Source of the DNA: Limnanthes douglasii subsp. nivea
Taxonomy: Eukaryota; Streptophyta; Magnoliopsida; Brassicales; Limnanthaceae
Assembly: GCA_036936605.1 (NCBI GenBank)
Contig: JAUPFV010000005.1
Span: forward strand, 187,548,958 to 187,612,957
Direction: 5' to 3'
DNA: 64,000 bases
This document shows, in pieces, positions 55,886 to 64,000 of the stretch (position 1 is the first letter of the stretch; every line of letters begins with the position of its first letter). Position numbers and translations under genes: made by a program. The notes under the pieces were generated by a model, which ran no database searches, was not told the origin of the DNA, and saw only the letters and a list, made by a program, of their open reading frames with translations.

Positions 55886-56452
55886 TCTATCCATCGGTCT
55901 CGGTCTAGACCGAGGGTCGAAATTGTTTTCTAACTGTGGATTTCGGTCTCCAAAATAAGCGATTGAATTACTATTCGAGCTCGATCCAGGGTTCTGGCAA
56001 GCGCAAGATCGGGACCTGAGGAGAGAGAAAGTGGACTGAAATATTGATGAGAGAAAACCAATTTTAGTCGCACGATAGGGGAAAGAAAGGCAAGAAATGA
56101 AGAGAAAGGCAAAGGATGAGAGAGAAAGACTAAAGAAAGACAAGGGAGGAGAGAGAAATTACATTAATTCGTGATAATTAGTTCAATAGTTTAACGTAAA
56201 CTTTAATACGATTATGTAATTAAATTTTAATTTGTAATATATATTTATAATCAAATTTAAATTGTAATCTAATTTAAATTTAATTATAACAAAAAAAATT
56301 ATAATAAAAAACTGAATTATAATATAAATTTAAATCTAATAAAAATTTAATTTATCGGTAGATGGTGTCAATTATAATCATTTATAATAGAAAATTAATT
56401 TATTAATTACACAATTTCATGTTAAAGTTTTACCTCCGATCATGTAGAATTA
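55886..56452. other. Intergenic sequence between LINE D and MULE
   Basis: Contains the 14-bp perfect palindrome TCGGTCTAGACCGA (about 55,900) and a purine-rich GAGAGAAAG block (56,010-56,160). No gene recognised. Confidence 0.4.
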
Positions 56453-56461
56453 TAAGTTCAA
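56453..56461. other. Left TSD (TAAGTTCAA) of MULE
   Basis: Repeated exactly at 58001-58009, directly outside GGCCAAAGC...GCTTTGGCC. Confidence 0.9.
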
Positions 56462-56910
56462 GGCCAAAGCTATTTCCTCCATGTTATTTTTTATTTCCTC
56501 CATCATTTGAAAAATCCTCCATGATGTTATTTCCTCCATAAATGAAGTTACAAAATTACCATTTTACCCATTTTTTCTTCACAAAACTATTACCCTAACA
56601 TACCCATCCAACTTAGTACAACAAAACTCATTCTTCACCCTAGAGAACTACCTTACAAAGAAGAAAACTCATTTTTCACTTATCACTACCTTACAACAGC
56701 TGATTCGAAGATAGAGAAAGCTTGGAGAAAGAAATTATAGGTTCTTCCCCATTATCAAATTTAGGGTTTGTAGTTAGATTTTGTTGTTCGATTTCGATTA
56801 GGGTTTGAAGTTAGATTACTATGTTAGATTCGATTAGGGTTTCATTTGGGGTTTGATTTCATTGTTAGAATCGATTAGGGTTTGATCTTGGGTTCGCCTT
56901 GGGATATCCT

Positions 56911-57114
56911 ACTGTTCTGAATTTTTTTTTGCCCACTGAGCATGTGATTCCGAGTGCCCTACTCGGATTCACATGCTTTTTTTTAAACCGAGCAGCAGCT
57001 GATTCCGAGTGGCCCTCTCGGAATCAGTTGCTGCTCGGTTTAAAAAAAGCCATGTGATTCCGAGTAGGGCACTCAGAATCATATGCTCAGTGGGTAAAAA
57101 AAATTCAGAATAGT
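56911..57114. repeat. 204-bp palindrome built from GATTCCGAG hairpins
   Basis: Outer arms ACTGTTCTGAATTTTTTTT... and ...AAATTCAGAATAGT are complementary over ~95 bp. Three smaller hairpins are nested inside. 56941-56975: CATGTGATTCCGAG, 7-nt loop, CTCGGATTCACATG. 56999-57027: CTGATTCCGAG, TGGCCCT, CTCGGAATCAG. 57051-57085: CATGTGATTCCGAG, 7-nt loop, CTCAGAATCATATG. Confidence 0.93.
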
Positions 57115-57134
57115 GTGTGTGATTGATATTGTAG

Positions 57135-57284
57135 ATGGATGGTAGAAAAAAGAAGAACCTTTTAGGTGGTTATAAAACAGGGATTAGAAGTCTGTACTAC
57201 GTCTCCGTAAGTGCACCTTTGGTTGAACTATTGAATACGGTAAATGCTAAAAGATCGTCAACACTTGGTAGCAAACAGTTTTAG
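57135..57284 (+). other. Possible captured gene fragment (49-codon ORF)
   Basis: The ORF MDGRKKKNLLGGYKTGIRSL continues to SKQF with stop at 57282. An embedded GTAAGT (about 57,207) and a TTTATCACAG acceptor-like site (about 57,343) would allow splicing to a short downstream exon. I do not recognise the protein. It may be captured exon sequence or chance. Confidence 0.25.
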
Positions 57285-57414
57285 GTGTAGACATGCATAC
57301 AAATAAATTATGTTGCCTACTTTTTTCGTATCTTATTTATCACAGAATTGAAGACGGCAATAGGTTGATTATATTTAATAGCGAGCACCATGCTTTTCTT
57401 ACACTGGTGTTTTA

Positions 57415-57449
57415 CACTTGATTCCGAGAGGGCCACTCGGAATCAAGTG
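57415..57449. repeat. Perfect 14-7-14 hairpin
   Basis: CACTTGATTCCGAG, loop AGGGCCA, CTCGGAATCAAGTG. Arms are perfectly complementary. Same core as the modules in 56911-57114. Confidence 0.95.
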
Positions 57450-57503
57450 CAATGTCCCAGTAAACAAATTATCACATAATCTAACGAGACAGAGGGTTTG
57501 CAA

Positions 57504-57532
57504 CTGATTCCGAGTGGCCCTCTCGGAATCAG
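57504..57532. repeat. Perfect 11-7-11 hairpin
   Basis: CTGATTCCGAG, loop TGGCCCT, CTCGGAATCAG. A degenerate further copy follows at about 57556-57588 (CTGATTCCTAA ... CTCGGAAATAG). Confidence 0.95.
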
Positions 57533-58181
57533 ATGCACATTTTTTTTTAAATTACACCTGATTCCTAATTCCTGGCTCGGAAATAGTTGTTTTTTTTTTC
57601 AGAACTGTAAAAACGGGTTTAGCTGAAAAAAATAAGTTTCGAAATAAGTATTTTCAAGCTACGAAGTTGTAAAACGTAAAAACAAGTTTAAATTACATTG
57701 TTTGTCGATTGAGTGCTGTTCTCTGGCTTTGTTTGGGTTTCTTCATTTTCCATGATTAATCTTCAATAAAATTGAAGTTCTTTGTTTTAGGGTTAATTTT
57801 AGAGGTAGAATCATATATCTTGGATTAAAGTTAGGTTAATGCTGTGTTTTTTCATATAAAACTTTTAATTAGATAAATGGCATCTAGTGATAAATTTGAA
57901 ATAAAAATAAGGGTAATTTGGTAAAAGCAAGTCACTAGTGTTTTTGAAAGTTTGAAAGATGGAGGAAATAAAAAATAACATGGAGGAAATAGCTTTGGCC
58001 TAAGTTCAATTGTAGCCATTTATAATAAAAACTTAATTCATAAATTGCGGAAAAAAAATACATAGGTATTTTTTTTCGAAAATAAATTTTCGAAAAAATA
58101 GCAATCAAAATTTAAAAACACACATTGAAAATAAATAAAAATACAAGAAAACATAAATAACAAAGAAACAATTACAATGAA

Positions 58182-59190
58182 TTACATAGGGAAATTATTA
58201 AAATCGGAACTTCCACTTGTTCCATCATTTCCATAATCCATTTCGTCATTAAATGAAGGTCGATATGTAGCGTGCTCGTTGCGTTCACATATAGTTTTCT
58301 TTTTTGTGGTCCAAAAGCATTTCGAGTTTGGAGTATTATTGGTGGTATCAACATTCATGGTGTTACAATCATAACTATCTTTCATATATCGTATCTTAGT
58401 CTGATTAAGATCATTCGCCTATTTCAAGAGTGCGTTAGCTTCAACTTGCATTGCTAGAATCCTATCCAAGCCTTCAACCCAATCCAAAAATGCATCGGTA
58501 TCACTTATCTTATGTTTATTTTTGTTACGACGAGCATGATTTATACCCATGTGCCTATTAATATTAGTAGTGGGTAAATCGGTATCAACTCTGAGATCAC
58601 AAGAAGGTTGTGATTCCGTAAACTGTTCTTCAGAATCCATCTCAATAGGACAAGATTGGTTATTTTGAAAAGTATGATAATTTGATGTCATCGACTAAAA
58701 CATCACAGAATCCTTTAAGATTTCCCAACAATGATAAAATTAAAATTGTTTTCCATTGGTAAGGGTTGAATATAAGTCTAGTTTGAGAATTTCCTAAATG
58801 AATAATAATAAATAAATTAGTTAATATATATATACACTAACATTAACAATTGTAAAATTTTGAAATCATTTGTAACAAAAAATACTTACTTGATCCGATA
58901 TGTTAGTTTCACTCACCGGTGTTCTTTCGACTTGTTTAATCGCTTGGTTCCATTTGTTAACTGAACGAAAATATGTTTTTTTTCCAACGATTGCTAATAC
59001 CTTCTTCTGTTGGTTGTACATTTGGTGTTGTTATCAACATCTCCTAAATATTCACACATTAAATCTTTGATTTTTTTTTCCAAAAACGAATTTCAAGTTT
59101 GTTGCGCTCCTACGTATGGATATTCAGAAATTTTCCTATACACTTTTCATAGAGCTATGTCTTCTCTCAAAGTCAATTTTTTTTTTGGTA
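58182..59190 (-). pseudogene. Myb/SANT-like protein with NAM-associated C-terminal domain, degenerate
   Basis: Minus-strand readings: KISEYPYVGAQQT (family: ISEDPIVG.NQ.), DLMCEYLGDVDNNTKCTTNR, FRSVNKWNQAIKQVERTPVS (family: RW..IN..VNK..G.L.QVE...SG), SETNISDQ. A GT-AG intron fits 58889-58794 (GTAAGT donor, ATTTAG acceptor). Then EILKLDLYSTLTNGK, FYHCWEILKDSVMF, DTDLPTTNINRHMGINHARR and a Gln/Asn-rich end GSSDFNNFPM. Frameshifts and stops (near 59160, 58730, 58420) break it. In plants such proteins are DNA-binding-like, often annotated 'glutathione S-transferase T3-like', and many are transposon derived. Host gene remnant or element cargo cannot be decided. Confidence 0.6.
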
Positions 59191-59295
59191 GAATAGAGAA
59201 GGTTTTCCAGAGCGAGACTATTATTTTCCTTTGAGATAAATGTTTTTGAAATGTTATGAATGAGTTTAGTTTCAACCTTGTCTATTTATACCATT

Positions 59296-59535
59296 CAAGA
59301 TAAAAAAAAGACACATACTAACTTCCACTCACATATCAAAATTTTATTTTCGATTTGATAAAAAGGTTACTCAATTATCTTCAAGATAAAAGAGACACCC
59401 ACTAACTTCCACTCACCTATCCAAACTTTATTTCTGATTTGACAAAAAGTTTACTCAATTATCTTCAAGATAAATAAGACACCCACTAACATCCACTCAC
59501 CTATCTAAACTTTATTTTTGATTTGACAAAAAGAC
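59296..59535. repeat. Tandem repeat, ~84-bp unit, nearly three copies
   Basis: Units start near 59310, 59394 and 59478 with GACAC(A/C)(T/C)ACTAAC and include TCCACTCAC.TATC, TTTGA(T/C)AAAAAG and CTCAATTATCTTCAAGATAA. Confidence 0.9.
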
Positions 59536-61730
59536 GACATTTTCTTATCTCCATAGATTCTTTTATGGATCGAAAATGGACTAATATAATAACTTTTAAA
59601 ATTAGATTTAAAATTTATAAGATTCATTATAAACGTAAAAAAAATTAAAATAAACAATGTTATTGATATACTTACATTTACAAAATGTTTATCATCTATG
59701 CGAACAATTCTACAACATAGATATTAATTTATCGTAAATAAAAATTAAACAAATAAATTTATAACATAAATTTAAGATAAATATTCTTGTAAAAAGTTCA
59801 AAAAATATTAATATTAATTATTAATTAATAATATAGGTTAAATTATTTATTATAGAATTAGTAAATGTATGATGATAATGTAAATATTGAGAGAGTGAGA
59901 TAGAGTGAGAAATAAAGAGAGTGAGATGAATAGTTAAAAGATAGTGAAATTGTTTGAATTGATTTTTTTTTTATTGAAAGTCTCTCGAATAGTAAAGTAA
60001 CGGTTAGAAGCTGTGTGGCAAATCTGTAAACAAATGGCCTTATATGGTTATATTTTATACAAGGAAGAACGTCTTAAAAACTTAGACATAAAAATTGATT
60101 ATATCATTATTTTTGAAATGTTATAAAAAAAGGAAAGCATCATGGTATTTGGCCCATATCTTATTGTAGAAAAATCTTGAGCTCTCAATATGAATCTAGT
60201 ACACATCTATAGCGAGAAAAATTAAGTTTCCTATTGGATAGCCAAATGGACGTTAGAGTGCAACTTTAACCAAGATCAGGCTCTTGTTCAACTAAGGGCC
60301 ATTACATTAAAGTCTAGATGTTAAAAAATTAGGGTTGAAGACTAATAGACTATTTCTATCTTCTGAGCCATATAATCCCAAAGTTCATACAATGAGATAG
60401 TAGATACACTCGTCTTTTCCTATCATGTTTTCCTACCTTGCATATGGATTCATTTGGTTTTATTAACTTTAGAATTAAAGTTTACATGTTTTAATTTCTT
60501 CATTAAGGTTAAAGTATTCTAATTTTCTCAAAATTTTACCAGCAATTGAATCAATTTATTAAGTCTCAAAGCATACAATATGAACTATTAATAACTTAAT
60601 TCATTGTTTCTAATATCCATACTAAGCAAATATCTATACCTGGATTTCTTTGTCCTTGTAGAACTCTAATGAGCATGTTATCATCTCCTTAAATGCTACA
60701 AAATAAATATCATGGAAAAATATCTCAGGGAGCTTTGATACCAGTAAATATGGAATCCTGCAAAGATGAAGAACTTGATTAGAAAAGTCTTAATATCATT
60801 TTACTATCTAAAGAGATTTGTTGGCTTAAGAACCCTAAATCTCTCATTTGTTTCTCCAATAAAACATCATTAACAACAAATCTCTTATAAAGAACAATTG
60901 ATTCTAATAATTATACAGCTTGATGACTAACAAAAGTGATGGAAGAATAGCTCTTGAATAAAAAAACAAATAATTACATGAAGATGAATTTAAAAAAGAC
61001 GGTGATATTTACCAACATATGTTTCCAAAGTCTGAAAACATTTCCTCTTCAAAACTAAAATGAAGACAAAAAGATGGATTTTGTTACAGGTAACGCTTCT
61101 AAAATTATACTGGACTTATTAATGATGGTGTAGTGTCAAATGATATTATTGAACCAACTACTATATATCTTATAATTTTAATATAAAAAAATCGTTAATA
61201 ACTATATTTTATATTTTTATATTTTTATATTTTTATAGTCATACATATATCAAATATCTCAGTAGATTTGAATCTATTTTGTTATATGTTTGACCAATTA
61301 TTTATATTTTTTTAATTAATCAAAATGTTCATTTCCTTTTGTTTTTGTATGTGATACTCCGTCCATATATATGATAATGACATCGTTAATATTGGATTTG
61401 TTGACGTCATGTGTCGACGTATAATTGACTGTTATTAAGAAAACTATAGCATGATTTAATATGTGACTGGAGAAATGGTTAACTTCTCGGCTAGGCTCAT
61501 AAAACCATGATAGTTAACAAATCAACAAACCATCTCAAACATTAGATCTACTTGCCGTCATCTAGAAACTACAACTAGTCATAAATCAACACGTTATGTT
61601 AGACAAATAATTTAAGTACCATACTAGAAATAAGACACATTTTTATAGATCCTACACCGGTGGATCTTACACCCTTTTGATATATGTCTCATATAATATT
61701 GGATAAATATGTCCCTTTCAGAAAACCTAG
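59536..61730. other. AT-rich intergenic sequence
   Basis: No gene recognised. A TTTGATACCAG phrase near 60,737 resembles an inverted PBS but has no LTR context. About 61,200-61,240 has repeated TATATTTTTA. Confidence 0.45.
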
Positions 61731-61731
61731 G

Positions 61732-61738
61732 TATAAAA
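61732..61738 (+). promoter_or_regulatory. TATA box of PMD gene
   Basis: TATAAAA in GGTATAAAAGGC, the best plant core-promoter match in this part. A transcription start ~30 bp downstream (about 61,765) would place the CT tract at the start of the 5' leader. CT-rich patches near the start site are typical of plant promoters. Inference only. Confidence 0.45.
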
Positions 61739-61756
61739 GGCTTTGATAAATCTCTC

Positions 61757-62130
<374 letters not shown>

Positions 62131-62211
62131 TAAAAACCTCTCAAGCACTCAAGGATCGACCGAAAACCAAACTTGATTTTTTCAAGAATCCGAACTCAGA
62201 AAAACATAGAG

Positions 62212-62722
62212 GTAAGAAATACAAGTCTCCTGCTATATGTTTTTTTAGTTTTTGTTAGGCCATAAACTGTGGAAAATAGGATTTTTAGGTTTCGTTTTAA
62301 TTTTTTTGATTTTTGCATGATTTTAAGTGTTGTTTTGCTGCATTAGTGTTGTATTGTTGTTAGTTTGTTAGTATCTTTGTTTTTGTGTGTGATTTTGTTG
62401 CAAATGATTGTGTTTTGATATTATTTAGATTTTGGATCTCGGTATGACCTGGTCGCACGATAGTGCTACCAGAATTCATCTCATCCCACGATCGTGCGAC
62501 CAAGTGATAGTACGTCGCATGCGACCAGGGTGATAGTACGTCGCATGCGACCAGGTGGTAGTTCTTTCGCATGCGACAAACATACTTACCTAGTCGCATG
62601 CGATAGACATACTTAAGTTGTCTCATGCGATAGACATACTTAAGTTGTCTAATGCGACAGATATACTTACAATATTTTTTATTTGTTTCACTAATATCTA
62701 TTACTTTATGCTGTATTTACAG
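62212..62722 (+). other. Probable 5'-leader intron with palindromic repeats
   Basis: Donor GAGGTAAGAAAT at 62211 and acceptor TGTATTTACAG ending at 62722, one base before the PMD ATG at 62724. It would remove the in-frame upstream start at 62652 and the palindrome cluster. Confidence 0.5.
62446..62670. repeat. TCGCATGCGA palindrome cluster
   Basis: About eight modules: GGTCGCACGATAGTGCTACC (62451), CACGATCGTGCGACC (62488), GTCGCATGCGACC (62513 and 62540), TCGCATGCGAC (62567), GTCGCATGCGA (62593), then decayed CTCATGCGA (62622) and CTAATGCGAC (62649). Spacers GTGATAGTAC and AGACATACTTAAGTTGT recur. Confidence 0.9.
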
Positions 62723-62723
62723 G

Positions 62724-64000
62724 ATGGGCCATATTAAGACCACCGTAAAAAATCCATTTAAAAAGGATAAAGCACGGACGCGCGAGGCGCGTTTGGTGTG
62801 TGAGGTAGAAGAAACTAATGTTTCCCCTGAGCATGTGGAGGCTGGTCCCACTGAGGGACAAACTGCTGGTAAGTCGATACGAAACGACGCCTCCGCCGCC
62901 GGTCCAAGTGTAGATGAGATTCGTATGGCTACCAGTAGCAGTGGTGCAGGTTCGTCTTCACAAGCACCTGACCTTTTGTACGTCAACGACAAAGCGGATG
63001 CACCGGAGGGAGCGGAGGATATGGAGGGGCGGAGTGGCCGGAGGCACCGGAGGGATCACATGCACGTTATGAGAACGATGCACCTTGTGCATCCGAGACC
63101 GAGGATCACGAGTTCTTGTCGGTGATGCCAAACGTCCCGGCTCTCTATCCTGATTACACCCTACACGAGGCGTTTAATGTTTATCACAGAGATGTAATTT
63201 TTATTTCTTTTACTTTAATATATAATTTATTTATTATTTTCTTAGGCGCTTATGTGTTTGATACATATTGCAGGATATGGTCTACCTGCGATGCTTCGCA
63301 ATGTACGATAGTCTTTGTAGATGGGATTTTAAAAAGTAGAGCAGGGTACAAGAAAAGGCGGTGAAGACTATCTTTGGCCCTCTCGTCGATGCACTCTCCC
63401 ACTAGCATACCAACCTCCATTTGGTTGAGGCATTCCTCGAGCGATGGCATGAGGAGATTTCTTCATTTCATTTATTGTTCGGAGAGATGACTGTGACTTT
63501 AGACGACGTCCACGTCATCAATGGATTACCGGTCACATGTATTCTTTTTTATGTATGAGTGTTTGACCCCGAGGTTGAGCGGAGCAAGACTTATGTTAGC
63601 ATTCTAGGTGTACGACCAGTAGATTTGAATAAGAATCTTAGGAATGCTAGTAGCGTCAATCCTGGTTGGCTGCACAACACATTTACGGGTGACAAATATA
63701 TTGATAGTAAGATCACAGATGAGAGACTAGATCATGTCACCCGTGCCTACATACTATTCTTGTTAGGTACCACTATTTTTGCCAACAAAACCGACAATAA
63801 CATTCCTTTAGATTACCTCCAGTTCGTGAACCAGTACCAGGGTATGAATAGGTTCAATTGGGGTCATTTGGTATTAGCGCAGCTGTACAACTCCCTTACT
63901 CGGGGATCTTTGTATGGTACGAGGGGAATTTGCGGGTTCATAGGGATGCTCGAATCGTGGATCTTTACCCACTTTATTTAGTTTCGGGCTCCACTGTTTA
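62724..64000 (+). pseudogene. Plant mobile domain (PMD, MAIN-like) gene, truncated by window end
   Basis: The N terminus MGHIKTTVKNPFKKDKARTR is a low-complexity basic/acidic region to about 63,120 with a frameshift near 63,020-63,040. It continues ETEDHEFLSVMPNVPALYPD, YTLHEAFNVYHRD. A GT-AG intron fits 63194-63273. Then DMVYLRCFAMYDSLCRWDF and the diagnostic PMD block LVEAFLERWHEEISSFHLLF, GEMTVTLDDVHVINGLPVT, followed by HVTRAYILFLLGTTIFANK, FNWGHLVLAQLYNSLTRGS and GFIGMLESWIFTHF. In-frame stops at 63337, 63403 and 63556 indicate a pseudogene unless further short introns exist. PMD proteins (PF10536) occur as host MAIN-like genes and as cargo of LTR elements and MULEs. Here the TATA box, CT leader and leader intron suggest a gene-like unit. 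Confidence 0.75.

Larger units (their letters stand above)
56462..58000. mobile_element. Mutator-like element, 1,539 bp, with hairpin cluster
   Basis: TIRs of ~50 bp, nearly identical: GGCCAAAGCTATTTCCTCCA, TGTTATTTTTTATTTCCTCC, then ATC.TT.AAA. Perfect 9-bp TSD. Direct TTTCCTCCAT repeats follow the left TIR. No transposase. The interior contains 'AGGGTTTGA(T/A)' plant-leader-like sequence (56,760-56,900), a 204-bp palindrome, two further isolated hairpins, and a 49-codon ORF. Near-identical TIRs suggest this is among the younger MULE insertions here. Confidence 0.92.

Noticed and set aside
56941..57532. CRISPR-like array of palindromic repeats
   Set aside because: Eukaryotic context, irregular spacing, repeats nested in each other and no uniform spacers.
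60730..60760. Inverted PBS-like phrase (TTTGATACCAG)
   Set aside because: Weak match and no LTR, PPT or coding region nearby.

Overview
This window is intergenic nuclear DNA of a flowering plant, probably a eudicot. It is strongly AT-rich and I found no clearly intact host gene. The plant assignment rests on a histone H2B retained in degenerate form, a plant mobile domain (PMD) gene fragment, a Myb/SANT plus NAM-associated gene fragment, plant-type L1 LINEs, a CRM-like chromovirus, a Ty1/copia element, a tRNA-derived SINE, and many Mutator-like (MULE) elements with 9-10 bp target-site duplications (TSDs). I cannot name the species.

Layout, left to right. 0.2-3.3 kb: end of a decayed Ty3/gypsy element, with an antisense extra ORF (PF04195-like, one intron, coiled coil) on + facing the tail of an integrase on -. 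4.0-4.7 kb: CGGTT-rich hAT-like non-coding element. 7.0-8.3 kb: a Pack-MULE-like element with perfect 9-bp TSDs that carries a histone H2B pseudogene. 10.9-14.8 kb: 5'-truncated LINE 'A' with TSDs. 15.7-15.9 kb: foldback MITE. 18.6-19.0 kb: small LTR-element remnant. 19.6-20.8 kb: MULE with ~0.3 kb inverted repeats. 20.9-23.6 kb: LINE 'B' on -. 26.3-33.9 kb: LINE 'C', split by a complete CRM-like element (26,906-31,892, TSD CTTAC). 36-39 kb: two MULE MITEs and two tRNA-derived SINE copies. 39.1-44.1 kb: ~2.4-kb tandem duplication, each unit with a miniature LTR element (64-bp LTRs, heptamer minisatellite) and the 3' end of a copia element. 43.5-48.5 kb: that copia element in full (TSD GTCTT). 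48.9-51.0 kb: large inverted-repeat element interrupted by a foldback MITE with a perfect 10-bp TSD. 51.3-55.9 kb: LINE 'D', apparently with a C-terminal RNase H. 56.5-58.0 kb: MULE with perfect TSDs and a cluster of 14-7-14 hairpins. 58.2-59.2 kb: Myb/SANT-NAM-associated pseudogene. 61.7-64 kb: TATA box, ~365-bp CT tract, leader intron with TCGCATGCGA palindromes, and a PMD gene that runs off the window.

Almost everything is mobile-element derived, so the useful information is insertion history: CRM into LINE C, foldback MITE into a larger element, miniature LTR element and copia before a segmental duplication. The most distinctive signals are the H2B-carrying MULE, the miniature LTR element with 64-bp LTRs, and GC-rich hairpin modules inside several MULE-like elements. 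Coordinates of degraded LINEs are approximate. No database search was possible; family calls come from motifs read by eye.
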